From assembly GCF_003386095.1 (NCBI RefSeq), contig NZ_QREG01000007.1, positions 1 to 64,000 on the forward strand: DNA of 64,000 bases. Direction: 5' to 3'. This DNA is from Marinoscillum furvescens DSM 4134 (lineage in GTDB: Bacteria > Bacteroidota > Bacteroidia > Cytophagales > Cyclobacteriaceae). Position 1 is the first letter of the stretch; every line of letters starts with the position of its first letter. This document shows, piece by piece, positions 1-8,200 of the stretch. The translations under genes were made by a program, and so were the position numbers. Below the pieces are notes generated by a model. It saw only the letters and a program-made list of their open reading frames with translations, did not search any database and was not told the DNA's origin.

Positions 1-47
1 AACCCACACGAGTGTGTATTTTGGAGTGTTTGTTTTCAGGAAGGGAT

Positions 48-79
48 AAAAAAATCCCGACCATTATCTGATCGGGATT
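48..79 (-). terminator. intrinsic terminator, repeat copy 1
   Basis: The 8-bp stem AATCCCGA/TCGGGATT is followed on the minus strand by seven T. It is identical to the terminators at 163-194 and 278-309 and lies in the outermost visible repeat. Confidence 0.75.
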
Positions 80-162
80 AGTGCCTAAGTAGGGACCGGG
101 TCGGCGTACCGATCGAACCCACACGAGTGTGTATTTTGGAGTGTTTGTTTTCAGGAAGGGAT

Positions 163-194
163 AAAAAAATCCCGACCATTATCTGATCGGGATT
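163..194 (-). terminator. intrinsic terminator, repeat copy 2
   Basis: This is an exact copy of the hairpin plus T-run at 278-309, carried in the second 115-bp repeat. Since the first terminator should stop most transcription from the tRNA, this one is probably redundant. Confidence 0.75.
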
Positions 195-277
195 AGTGCC
201 TAAGGAGGGGCCGGGTCGGCGTACCGATCGAACCCACACGAGTGTGTATTTTGGAGTGTTTGTTTTCAGGAAGGGAT

Positions 278-309
278 AAAAAAATCCCGACCATTATCTG
301 ATCGGGATT
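278..309 (-). terminator. intrinsic terminator of tRNA-Leu
   Basis: Directly after the tRNA 3' end on the minus strand comes a hairpin with stem AATCCCGA/TCGGGATT, an 11-nt loop and a run of seven T. It is a standard rho-independent terminator for the tRNA-Leu transcript. Confidence 0.85.
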
Positions 310-311
310 AG

Positions 312-394
312 TGCCTAAGGAGGGAGTCGAACCCACACGAGCATAGCTCACACGTCCCTGAAACGTGCGCGTCTACCAATTCCGCCACTTAGGC
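312..394 (-). tRNA. tRNA-Leu (anticodon CAG)
   Basis: The reverse complement folds into a class II tRNA of 83 nt: acceptor stem GCCTAAG/CTTAGGC, D-arm beginning TGGCGGAATTGG, anticodon stem CACGT/ACGTG with loop TTCAGGG (anticodon CAG, reading CUG), a long variable arm, T-arm with GGTTCGA, and discriminator A. CCA is not encoded. It is the only copy here with both halves intact and no insertion. Decayed copies lie on both sides. Confidence 0.95.
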
Positions 395-419
395 ATGACG
401 TTAGTATTTCCTAAGTTAT

Positions 420-505
420 TCTTAATAGAGCCTCTAAGCCAGCCGCGCACCGTGCGCGCCCGCCTGCCGGCGAGGCAGGTCTACCAATTCCGCCACTTAG
501 GCATG
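420..505 (-). pseudogene. tRNA-Leu 5'-half relic with palindromic insert
   Basis: Bases 479-510 repeat 371-402 exactly (32 nt: the first 24 nt of the tRNA plus 8 nt of upstream flank). Between the D-arm and the remnant of the anticodon arm (around GTGCGCG) sits a GC-rich palindrome of about 20 bp with arms CCTGCC and GGCAGG. No T-arm can be formed, so this is a dead tRNA copy lying between the promoter and the intact gene. The rest of 395-584 holds no gene. Confidence 0.75.
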
Positions 506-539
506 ACGTTTATTGATTCCTTTCCTTGTGAAAGGAGTG

Positions 540-547
540 CAAAAGTA
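540..547 (-). promoter_or_regulatory. -7 box of the tRNA-Leu array
   Basis: TACTTTTG on the minus strand matches the Bacteroidota -7 consensus TAnnTTTG. It lies about 35 nt upstream of the 5' relic, so the transcript would cross the relic before the intact tRNA. No convincing -33 element was found. Confidence 0.45.
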
Positions 548-584
548 AATTTATTTTTCTTCTAATCGACTTTTCAATACAATT

Positions 585-1871
585 TTATTGCCCCAGTTCT
601 TGAAGGTCAAAGCCAATGTCTGAGCGGTAGTTCATCTCATCCCACTGGATGAGTTCGGCACCCTTGTAGCTTTGTGATAGCGCCTCGCCCAGGTTTTTGC
701 CAAGACCAGTCACGGCAATTACGCGCCCCCCGTTTGTTACGAGTTGGTTTTCCTTTTGGGCTGTGCCAGCATGAAACACCACAGCATTTTTTACCGGTTG
801 CTTAAACGTGATTTTTTTGCCTTTTTCGTAGGCTTCTGGATAGCCACCTGAAACCAATACTACTGTGCTTGCAGTATACGGTTCAATTTCCAGCTTTTCT
901 TTGCCCAGCTCGCCTTTAGCGGCTGCTGAGAGGTGGCTTACCAGGTCGCTTTTGACCCGTGGCATCACCACTTCTGTTTCAGGATCACCCATGCGTACAT
1001 TGTATTCGATCACATAGGGTTCGCCTGCGTTGTTCATGAGCCCGATGAAGATAAAGCCGCAGTAGTCCATGCCTTCTTGTTGTATTCCGGCTATGGTTGG
1101 TTTTACTACTTTTTCTTCTACTTTTTGCATGAACTCATCACCAGCAAAGATTACGGGAGAGATGGCACCCATGCCACCAGTGTTGAGGCCAGTGTCTCCT
1201 TCTCCGATGCGTTTGTAGTCCTTTGCCTCAGGCAAGATCATATAGTCTTTACCGTCGGTCAGTACAAATACGCTCAATTCAATTCCCGTCAAAAACTCTT
1301 CAATGAGCACCTTGGCGCTAGCTTCACCGAATTTTTTATGAAGTATCAGGTCATCCAGATTTTGGCGTGCTTCTTCGAGGCTCTCGGTGATCAGCACCCC
1401 TTTCCCGGCAGCTAATCCGTCGGCTTTCAATACATAAGGGGGAGTGAGGCTTTCGAGGAAGGTGTAGCCTTCTTCGATATTGGTGGCGTCAAATACTTTA
1501 GCTGCGGCCGTAGGTACGCCATGCTTTAGCATAAAGTCTTTAGCAAATTCTTTACTGCCTTCTAGTAAGGCGCCGTTTTTAGCTGGACCTACTATTTGGA
1601 GGTCTTGCAGCGAGTCATCGCTTTTCAACTCATCTACTAATCCATTGACCAATGGATCTTCTGGTCCTACCACAACAAGGTTGATCTGATGGTCTTTAAT
1701 GGCTTGCTTGATGCCATCAAAGTCTTTTACGCCGATGGGGAGGTTAGTGGCTACATCTTCTGTGCCTCCATTTCCTGGAGCTACAAAGAGGTTTTCACAT
1801 AGGGGGCTTTGTTTTATTTTCCAAGCTAATGCATGCTCACGACCACCAGAGCCAATTACCAGAATATTCAT
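585..1871 (-). CDS. purD: phosphoribosylamine--glycine ligase
   Basis: GAR synthetase, the second step of de novo purine synthesis, joins glycine to 5-phosphoribosylamine using ATP in the cytoplasm. The 428-residue protein has the family's usual length and order: N-terminal Rossmann-like part (NILVIGSGGREHALAWK), ATP-grasp loop KADGLAAGKGV near 149-159, the metal-binding stretch EYNVRMGDPETE near 289-300, and a C-terminal domain with VVLVSGGYPEAYEKG. The ATG at 1871 is chosen because the family starts directly with this glycine-rich strand and a -7 box at 1905-1912 lies within the longer reading frame. It is monocistronic, with recQ ending about 96 bp upstream. Confidence 0.97.
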   Translation of the reverse strand: MNILVIGSGGREHALAWKIKQSPLCENLFVAPGNGGTEDVATNLPIGVKDFDGIKQAIKDHQINLVVVGPEDPLVNGLVDELKSDDSLQDLQIVGPAKNGALLEGSKEFAKDFMLKHGVPTAAAKVFDATNIEEGYTFLESLTPPYVLKADGLAAGKGVLITESLEEARQNLDDLILHKKFGEASAKVLIEEFLTGIELSVFVLTDGKDYMILPEAKDYKRIGEGDTGLNTGGMGAISPVIFAGDEFMQKVEEKVVKPTIAGIQQEGMDYCGFIFIGLMNNAGEPYVIEYNVRMGDPETEVVMPRVKSDLVSHLSAAAKGELGKEKLEIEPYTASTVVLVSGGYPEAYEKGKKITFKQPVKNAVVFHAGTAQKENQLVTNGGRVIAVTGLGKNLGEALSQSYKGAELIQWDEMNYRSDIGFDLQELGQ

Positions 1872-1904
1872 CGGGAAAGTTTTAGATGTGTAAAAATTGC
1901 GCCA

Positions 1905-1912
1905 CAAAAATA
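1905..1912 (-). promoter_or_regulatory. -7 box of purD
   Basis: TATTTTTG (minus strand) fits TAnnTTTG and sits 33 nt before the purD ATG at 1871, which supports that start over the longer frame beginning at 1907. Confidence 0.55.
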
Positions 1913-1967
1913 GGGCGTTTGCTTTTAGTACACGAATCTAATTTGGTTATTTCCGAAATGAAGGATC

Positions 1968-4130
1968 CTAATGGGCGTATTCTGACATAAACTTGATGCG
2001 CATGAGTCGTACTTCATCTTCGGAATAAAACTCACCAAGCTCTTCCATAGCTTCTGCTATACTGTCTGTTTCAGCATTGAGGAAGTAGTCGTATATGTCA
2101 TCTTGCCGGTCGTCATCTAAAAGTTGGTCGATGTAATAGTCCAGGTTTAGCTTAGTGCCGCCATAGCAGATGTTTTCGATCTCCTTTATCAGGTTTTCGT
2201 ATTTCATCTCTTTCGCTTCGGCGATTTCTTCCAGATCAATTTGCCGGTCAATCTGCTGAATGATAAATATTTTGTTTTTGGATTTCACTCCTGCAGATTT
2301 GACTAACACATCTGAGGCAGTGAGGATGTCGTTTTCTTCTACGTATTTTTCTATCAGTTTGAGGAATGGGCGTCCAAACTTGCGAGCCTTACTTTCCCCT
2401 ACTCCTACGATCTTGATGAGGTCATCTATAGTGGTAGGATACATGGTAGCCATTTCTTCCATGGATGGATCCTGGAAAATCACATATGGAGGGAGTCCCT
2501 TTTCTTTGGCCACTTTTTTCCGAAGGGCTTTGATCATGTCAAAAAGCACCTTGTCGTAAGCGGTGGTGTTGATGGTTTCTTTTTCGATCTCTTCTTCTTC
2601 ACCCTCGGTTTCGTACTCATGGTCTTTTACCAACTCCACTTTGAAAGGGTCTATCAGAAAATCAATGCCTTTTTGCGCCAGCTTGAAAACGCCCGGATTT
2701 TCAATGTCCTTGGCAATGAACTCATTGAGGAGCGTTTGGCGTATGATTGATTTCCAGAAGTGCTCGTCATGGTCTTTCCCAGCCCCGAATATTTTCAGTT
2801 TGTCGTGGCTATAGCTGAGCACATGTTCTGTTTTCTTGCCGACCAGTACGTTTGAGATGTGGTTTAGATTGAAACGCTCTTCGGTCTGGCGAACGGCTTC
2901 AATCACTTTTGTTACCAGCTCTTCACCATCAAAGCGCTCTCGAGGGTGCAGGCAGTTGTCACAAGCTTCACAGTTTTCTTTGTGCCATTCCTCACCGAAA
3001 TAATGCAGTAATTGCTTTCTTCTACAGACGGCAGATTCTGCATAGAGTGCCATCTCTTCCAGTAAATATTTTGCGTTTTCGCGCTCTGTAACTGATTTGT
3101 CTTTATTGAATTTTTCGAGTTTGAGGATGTCATTGTAGCTGTAAAACATCACCACCTTACTCATGATGCCGTCTCGGCCAGCTCTACCCGTTTCCTGATA
3201 GTATCCTTCTATTGATTTTGGTGCGTCATAGTGCACCACATAGCGCACGTCTGGCTTATCTATTCCCATGCCAAAGGCAATGGTGGCCACTACTACGTCC
3301 ACATCTTCATTGAGGAAGGCATCCTGATTGCGCATACGTACAGCACTGTCCATTCCCGCATGATAGGGAGCTACATTCACTCCGTTTACCTTTAGGAATT
3401 CCGCGATTTCTTCCACCTTTTTGCGACTTAGGCAGTAGATGATACCCGATTCGCCTTTGTGCTCTTTTACCAGCTTTATGAGTTGTTTTTTTGCCTGCTT
3501 TTTAGGTTTTACCTCATACATGAGGTTGGTCCGGTTAAACGAGGATTGGAAAACGGAAGCATTTTCCATTTCCAGGTTCTTCATGATGTCCAGCTGTACC
3601 TTTGGTGTAGCAGTGGCAGTGAGTGCCACGATAGGTACATCTCCCAGATCTTTGATGATAGCCTTGATGCGCCGGTATTCCGGACGGAAATCATGACCCC
3701 ATTCGGATATACAGTGTGCCTCATCTACAGCGACAAAAGAAATCCTGGATTTTTTGAGAAACTCTACGTTGCTTTCCTTGGTAAGTGACTCAGGGGCCAC
3801 ATAAAGTAGTTTGACCTCCCCAGAGAGGGTTTCCTTTTTCACTCGGGTCATTTCTGACTTGCTCAGTGTGCTGTTGAGAAAACGGGCGTTAATCCCAACG
3901 GCATTCATTTGATCCACCTGGTTTTTCATCAGTGCGATCAGGGGAGATATCACGATGGCAGTACCTTCCTTGGTAATGGCAGGTAGCTGATAGCACAGCG
4001 ACTTGCCCGCTCCGGTAGGCATGATCACAAAGGTATTTTTACCATCCATGACATGCTGAATGATCTGCTCCTGAGTACCTCTAAAGGTATCATAGCCAAA
4101 CACTCGCTTGAGTGTTTCTTTTAGTTTCAT
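1968..4130 (-). CDS. recQ: ATP-dependent DNA helicase RecQ
   Basis: 3'-5' superfamily 2 helicase acting on stalled forks and recombination intermediates. At 720 residues it is a long RecQ. Visible in order: Walker A MPTGAGKS (about 37-44), DEAH box in VDEAHCISEWGHDFRPEYR (about 136-139), helicase C-terminal domain with YYQETGRAGRDG (about 312), the four zinc-binding cysteines near 369, 387, 390 and 393, a winged-helix RQC region, and an HRDC domain near 530-600 (YVIFQDPSMEEMATMYP). About 100 extra C-terminal residues follow, rich in acidic and aromatic residues. The ATG at 4130 (MKLKETLKRVFG) suits the family better than the ATG six codons upstream. It is divergent from manC. Confidence 0.97.
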   Translation of the reverse strand: MKLKETLKRVFGYDTFRGTQEQIIQHVMDGKNTFVIMPTGAGKSLCYQLPAITKEGTAIVISPLIALMKNQVDQMNAVGINARFLNSTLSKSEMTRVKKETLSGEVKLLYVAPESLTKESNVEFLKKSRISFVAVDEAHCISEWGHDFRPEYRRIKAIIKDLGDVPIVALTATATPKVQLDIMKNLEMENASVFQSSFNRTNLMYEVKPKKQAKKQLIKLVKEHKGESGIIYCLSRKKVEEIAEFLKVNGVNVAPYHAGMDSAVRMRNQDAFLNEDVDVVVATIAFGMGIDKPDVRYVVHYDAPKSIEGYYQETGRAGRDGIMSKVVMFYSYNDILKLEKFNKDKSVTERENAKYLLEEMALYAESAVCRRKQLLHYFGEEWHKENCEACDNCLHPRERFDGEELVTKVIEAVRQTEERFNLNHISNVLVGKKTEHVLSYSHDKLKIFGAGKDHDEHFWKSIIRQTLLNEFIAKDIENPGVFKLAQKGIDFLIDPFKVELVKDHEYETEGEEEEIEKETINTTAYDKVLFDMIKALRKKVAKEKGLPPYVIFQDPSMEEMATMYPTTIDDLIKIVGVGESKARKFGRPFLKLIEKYVEENDILTASDVLVKSAGVKSKNKIFIIQQIDRQIDLEEIAEAKEMKYENLIKEIENICYGGTKLNLDYYIDQLLDDDRQDDIYDYFLNAETDSIAEAMEELGEFYSEDEVRLMRIKFMSEYAH

Positions 4131-4259
4131 ATCTGTACCGGTCTCCATCGTTTCAATCTGGTGATTACTTACTAAAAATTAACTAAAAAATATTAGAGGA
4201 CATACCTTACAAACAACTTTCGTTATTTGTCCCGAAGGGCTCAGGTTAGGTTATTCGGT

Positions 4260-4267
4260 TATATTTG
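4260..4267 (+). promoter_or_regulatory. -7 box of manC
   Basis: TATATTTG matches TAnnTTTG and lies 42 nt before the ATG at 4310. The TTG that could extend the reading frame upstream falls inside this box, which argues against the longer start. Confidence 0.5.
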
Positions 4268-4309
4268 CCGAAAATAATTCAGAATAACCACAATCCACTA
4301 ATATTCCAC

Positions 4310-5380
4310 ATGAACAAGAATATACACGTAGTGATAATGGCTGGGGGAACGGGAACTAGGTTTTGGCCTTATAGCCGAAACAATAAACCGAAACAATTCC
4401 TGGATGTTTTGGGCACTGGCCGTTCTTTGCTGCAGATGACATATGATCGCTTCAAGGGCGAAGTGCCAAACGAAAATGTTTGGGTAGTTTCTAACGAAAT
4501 TTACAAAGAGCTACTGAGCGAAGAGCTACCAGAGATCCCTGAGAGCAATATCCTACTCGAACCTTCTAAACGCAATACGGCCCCGTGTGTTGCCTATGCG
4601 GCCTATAAGATAAGACAAAAGGACCCTAATGGCGTGATGGTGATATTGCCTTCTGATCATGTGATATTTAGAGAGAAGGCTTTTCTGGAAGTGATCGAAG
4701 AGGCTGTGCAAAATGCAAACGACAGGAGTCTGATCACCATCGGTATAGAGCCCAACAGACCAGAAACGGGGTACGGATACATACAATTCGAAGAGTCAGA
4801 GGATGCTTTGAAAAAGGTGAAAACTTTTACTGAAAAACCTCAACTCGATTTGGCCAAAAAGTTTATCGAGAGTGGGGAGTTTGTGTGGAATGCCGGGATT
4901 TTTGTCTGGAGTGTGAATGCTATCGTTGCTGCCTTTGAAGAACATCAGCCAGAGCTAGCAGAGGTCTTTGCCGAAGGAGCCGATAAGTACTTTACCGAGG
5001 CAGAGGAGCGTTTTGTAAAAAGAGCTTATTCCTTGTGCAAAAATATTTCTATAGACTATGCCATTATGGAAAAGGCAGAAGAGGTCTTTGTAGTACTAGG
5101 AGATATCGGCTGGTCGGACCTTGGTTCGTGGAATGCCTTGCATGAGATCAAAGAGAAGAATGGTGATGACAATGTGCTCGAAGGAGACATCATTACGTAC
5201 GATTCTAAAGACAACTATATTCTTAGCAAAACCAATCGACTGGTGCTAACTCAGGGGCTGGAGGGATTCCTCGTTGCAGATTTTGAGGATGTGCTTTTGG
5301 TTTGCAAAAAAGAAGATTCGGGGATATTCCGAACCTTCGTAAATGACGTGAAAGAGAAAAAAGGCGAAGAGCTTATATAA
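4310..5380 (+). CDS. manC: mannose-1-phosphate guanylyltransferase
   Basis: Makes GDP-mannose from mannose-1-phosphate and GTP, the donor for mannose, fucose and related sugars in surface polysaccharides. The 356-residue protein carries the nucleotidyltransferase signature MAGGTGTRFWPYSR (10-23), KPKQFL (26-31), the EKP element of sugar pyrophosphorylases and the WNAGIFVW segment. It lacks the C-terminal phosphomannose isomerase domain of bifunctional enzymes, so it is the short type common in Bacteroidota. The ATG at 4310 was chosen because it follows the -7 box. Its 3' end overlaps convergent rlmB by 8 nt. Confidence 0.95.
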   Translation: MNKNIHVVIMAGGTGTRFWPYSRNNKPKQFLDVLGTGRSLLQMTYDRFKGEVPNENVWVVSNEIYKELLSEELPEIPESNILLEPSKRNTAPCVAYAAYKIRQKDPNGVMVILPSDHVIFREKAFLEVIEEAVQNANDRSLITIGIEPNRPETGYGYIQFEESEDALKKVKTFTEKPQLDLAKKFIESGEFVWNAGIFVWSVNAIVAAFEEHQPELAEVFAEGADKYFTEAEERFVKRAYSLCKNISIDYAIMEKAEEVFVVLGDIGWSDLGSWNALHEIKEKNGDDNVLEGDIITYDSKDNYILSKTNRLVLTQGLEGFLVADFEDVLLVCKKEDSGIFRTFVNDVKEKKGEELI

Positions 5381-6119
5381 GTCTTTGCCGCTGTACTTCA
5401 TACAGTGCCATAGCCGCTGCTGCAGAGACATTGAGTGATTCGATTTCTCCGCTCAGCGGAATCTTGGCTTCCTTGTCAGCCAACGCCAGGTATGCAGGTG
5501 ATATTCCTTCGTCTTCAGACCCCATTACGATGGCTGTAGGTACCATCAAATCAAGATCTTGAAAATAATATTCGGCCTTTTCGGTGGCTGCTATGACCTG
5601 AAGGCCTGAATCTTTCAAAAACTGTATGGCTTCCTTCAAATTTGGCTCTCGGCAAACAGGGATGAAATTGAGGGCTCCTGCGGAGGTTTTTACTGCGTCA
5701 GCATTGATCTGGGCGCTTCCTTTGGTGGGGATCAGAATGGCATCTGCTCCCATGCACTCAGCCGTACGAGCTATACCTCCAAAATTACGTACATCTGTTA
5801 CCCGATCCAGCACTAAAATGATAGGCACTTTTCTGTCTTCAAATATCCCAGGCAGTACATGGTCGATCTGATGGTATTGTACAGGCGATACAAACGCTAC
5901 AGCTCCCTGGTGGTTTTTGCGCGTAAATCGGTTGATTTTTTCTACTGGCACACTGGAGATAGGGACCTTGCGCTGATGAGCGAGAGTTAGGAGCTCCTTC
6001 ATTAGGTCCCCTTTCAGCCCTTTTTGCACAAATAATTTTTCCAGGTCTTTTCCGGATTGGATTGTTTCTATCACAGCACGGATGCCATAGATCATGTTGT
6101 CAAACTTCTTGATCGCCAT
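5373..6119 (-). CDS. rlmB: 23S rRNA (guanosine-2'-O)-methyltransferase RlmB (TrmH family)
   Basis: SpoU/TrmH-type methyltransferase that in RlmB methylates the ribose of G2251 in 23S rRNA using SAM. The 248 residues show a short N-terminal L30e-like substrate-binding part (AIKKFDNMIYGIRAVIE) and the trefoil-knot SPOUT motifs: VRNFGGIARTAECMGADA, VMGSEDEGIS and ESLNVSAAAAMALYE near the end. Assignment to RlmB rather than a tRNA-modifying paralogue rests on the N-terminal GxxAVxE type and the length. The ATG directly follows the stop of the upstream GWxTD gene (TAG-ATG), so the two are probably co-transcribed. Confidence 0.9.
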   Translation of the reverse strand: MAIKKFDNMIYGIRAVIETIQSGKDLEKLFVQKGLKGDLMKELLTLAHQRKVPISSVPVEKINRFTRKNHQGAVAFVSPVQYHQIDHVLPGIFEDRKVPIILVLDRVTDVRNFGGIARTAECMGADAILIPTKGSAQINADAVKTSAGALNFIPVCREPNLKEAIQFLKDSGLQVIAATEKAEYYFQDLDLMVPTAIVMGSEDEGISPAYLALADKEAKIPLSGEIESLNVSAAAAMALYEVQRQRLI

Positions 6120-7265
6120 CTATATTCCCTTTCTTATTTCTCCAACCTGATCATACCAGGTGTTTTCATATTTTCTGTCTCGCTTCAGTGAGTACAATGC
6201 TGGTGTAAAGAGAGTAGAAATCCTAATGAATTCAAATCGAGTGCCATCATTATATGTCCATATTTCTTTTTGCTCGTCACGCATCACATTGTCTGGCTTG
6301 CCAAAAACGATGTAAATAATGCCACGATCGGTCTTCCATCCTGGCTTGTAATCCGTAAAGAGACGGTTGGCGTCTTCTACTGCCTGATAGAAGGTGCGAA
6401 TGGCATTTTTTGCTCTGAACTTAGTGCCATAGGTGTTGATCCAGAAATTTTCAAAAGTTTTTTTGTCCCCTTTATCCATGATTTGCTGGATTTCCTTTGG
6501 GGTGGTAATGTAGGTAAGGGGAGGTATGAGTTCTTCCAGCTTTCTGTACTTGGGGAAGTGTTCAGGGCACTTTAGTAATGTAATGGCATGAGGTGCCAAG
6601 GTGTCTTGTTGGATGAGGTAAAATTGATGATCGTCTAGATCTTTCAAATGTTTTTCAAAATAGAATGAAGAATCTATAGTCAGATTAGGAGCTAGTGGTT
6701 TCATGATGCCCATGGCAGGGTCTGCTGGCCCAAAGTTGTCGTCATAGGCAAACACATGGTACATGGTGTCTGGATGAACGCTTATTTCGCTGGTAGTAAC
6801 ATACTTATCGAGAACGGGGAGTTTATCATCAGTCATGGGCACAAAAGACGGGAAGCCAATGGGCGATTTGATAGGAATATCCTGCACCTGATAAAGTCCG
6901 CGTTTGGGATCTCCACTTACCAATAGCAAAAGAGCATGCTCTGGAGTGGGAATGGTCAGTTTGAAATATGCTTGTCTGCCTGTGATACGCAAGGTGTCCA
7001 GCGTATATACCTGGAGGGTGTCGTGTTTTACAGACTTGTACTTGGGTTGAGTCAGAAAGCGCTGGGTCCAGGAAATGTTTTTATGAAGATTGAGGCGGTA
7101 GTACACAGAGATTCCATCAGCGCCTTGTACCACGCGGTAGTCCACGGTAAGTTCAGGTGATTTGGTGTCGTACTGGTAGCTGAGGTCCAGTCTGGTGAGA
7201 TCCAGTGCACTGGAAAAATGAAACAGCCCCAGTGTAATAAAGAGAATGAAAGCTGGCTTTTGCAT
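6120..7265 (-). CDS. GWxTD domain-containing protein
   Basis: A 381-residue exported protein with a signal peptide (hydrophobic FILFITLGLFHFSSA), a central beta-rich region, and a C-terminal GWxTD domain of unknown function with GWKTDRGIIYIVFGKP near residue 309. This domain is frequent in Bacteroidota and Acidobacteriota; no activity is assigned. There is no lipobox cysteine, so it is probably periplasmic. The ATG at 7265 is preferred to the one three codons upstream because it puts the signal-peptide lysine next to the N terminus. It abuts rlmB, suggesting one transcript, but no functional link is evident. Confidence 0.85.
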   Translation of the reverse strand: MQKPAFILFITLGLFHFSSALDLTRLDLSYQYDTKSPELTVDYRVVQGADGISVYYRLNLHKNISWTQRFLTQPKYKSVKHDTLQVYTLDTLRITGRQAYFKLTIPTPEHALLLLVSGDPKRGLYQVQDIPIKSPIGFPSFVPMTDDKLPVLDKYVTTSEISVHPDTMYHVFAYDDNFGPADPAMGIMKPLAPNLTIDSSFYFEKHLKDLDDHQFYLIQQDTLAPHAITLLKCPEHFPKYRKLEELIPPLTYITTPKEIQQIMDKGDKKTFENFWINTYGTKFRAKNAIRTFYQAVEDANRLFTDYKPGWKTDRGIIYIVFGKPDNVMRDEQKEIWTYNDGTRFEFIRISTLFTPALYSLKRDRKYENTWYDQVGEIRKGI

Positions 7266-7382
7266 ATCAGGCAAAAAAGTTAAAGAATATTTAGCGATTT
7301 ATAAGTGAAACATTGGGTTGTGTTGACGCTCGCTAAGATGTGTTAAAAATTATGGAATTCGTCATTTTGTGAGCACACTGAT

Positions 7383-7390
7383 TATTTTTG
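7383..7390 (+). promoter_or_regulatory. -7 box of the methyltransferase/dps transcript
   Basis: TATTTTTG lies 15 nt before the ATG at 7406. It overlaps the TTG that could start a longer frame at 7388, so that longer start is unlikely. Confidence 0.5.
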
Positions 7391-7405
7391 TTTCAAAAAA
7401 ACACC

Positions 7406-8176
7406 ATGAGTGTATACACCACGGAAATCACCTCAGATCAAATACCTTCTGACAATCCTATACATCAGCGACTGCTGAAAGCCTATCATGTAGCTGCACC
7501 AATGATAAGTGGTGACTTGCTGGAGCTCGGTTGTGGAGAAGGCCGTGGCGTAGAGCTATTGATGCCTAAAGCTTCGTCTTATTTGGGGCTGGACAAAATA
7601 GAGGAAGTGGTGCAAAAGCTGAGCGAGAAGCATCCTGAGGCGCAATTTGAAAGTAGTGTGTTCCCTCCAATTAAGCTTCCAGACAACAGCTTTGATACAG
7701 TGGTGAGCTTTCAGGTGATCGAGCACATCAAGCAAGATGAGGAGTTTTTGAAGGAGATTCATCGTATCCTAAAACCTGGAGGTAAAGCACTCATAAGCAC
7801 GCCCAATATAAAAATGACGCTCAGCAGAAATCCATGGCATATCCGTGAATATACTGCCGAAGAGCTGGAAGCTTTGGCAGGCAAGTATTTTGATCATGTG
7901 GATATGAAAGGAATCGCCGGAAATGAGAAGGTAATGCAGTACCATGAGCAAAACCGTGAAAGTGTGCAGAAAATCATGAAGTACGATGTGCTCAACCTTC
8001 AGTACCGGCTGCCTGCAGCGATATTGCGAAAGCCATATGAAATCCTCAACCGTCGCAATAGAAACAAGCTAAAAGACCAGGCTGATGAACTGGTGCTATC
8101 CATCGGTCAGGATGACTACTTTTTAAACGAAAAATCAGAACAAAACCTGGACTTGTTTTGTATTCTTACCAAGTAG
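7406..8176 (+). CDS. class I SAM-dependent methyltransferase
   Basis: Cytoplasmic methyltransferase of 256 residues with unknown substrate. SAM-binding motif I is LLELGCGEGRG (about 36-46). Acidic motif II follows in YLGLDKIEE, and VVSFQVIEHIKQDEEFLKEI with LKPGGKALISTPN are the post-motif strands typical of Methyltransf_11 proteins. The C-terminal third (from about 165) is not diagnostic. No polysaccharide or lipid gene lies next to it to suggest a substrate. It is 24 nt upstream of dps, so both may share the promoter at 7383. Confidence 0.85.
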   Translation: MSVYTTEITSDQIPSDNPIHQRLLKAYHVAAPMISGDLLELGCGEGRGVELLMPKASSYLGLDKIEEVVQKLSEKHPEAQFESSVFPPIKLPDNSFDTVVSFQVIEHIKQDEEFLKEIHRILKPGGKALISTPNIKMTLSRNPWHIREYTAEELEALAGKYFDHVDMKGIAGNEKVMQYHEQNRESVQKIMKYDVLNLQYRLPAAILRKPYEILNRRNRNKLKDQADELVLSIGQDDYFLNEKSEQNLDLFCILTK

Positions 8177-8200
8177 TCAATTCAAATACTTTATTAAAAT

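Larger units (their letters stand above)
1..329 (-). repeat. tandem 115-bp repeat of tRNA-Leu 3' half plus terminator
   Basis: Three direct copies begin at 1, 116 and 231; the first two are 115 bp long and the third runs into the intact tRNA gene after 99 bp. On the minus strand each copy holds a tRNA-Leu 3' portion (variable-arm end, T-arm and acceptor 3' strand) followed by a hairpin terminator. In the first two copies a 16-bp insertion (starting CCGGGTCGG) interrupts the T-arm, so they cannot fold as tRNA; they differ from each other only at a few bases near 90-96 and 205-211. The array probably continues left of the window. Copies arose by tandem duplication (inference). Confidence 0.9.

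Noticed and set aside
1-329. CRISPR-like array
   Set aside because: The units are direct 115-bp repeats without unique spacers, each made of tRNA and terminator sequence; no cas gene is present.
420-505. Second functional tRNA-Leu
   Set aside because: Only the 5' half matches; the T-arm is missing and a palindrome interrupts the body.
933-1415. 160-residue frame opposite to purD
   Set aside because: purD motifs cover the region on the other strand; the frame has no domain features.
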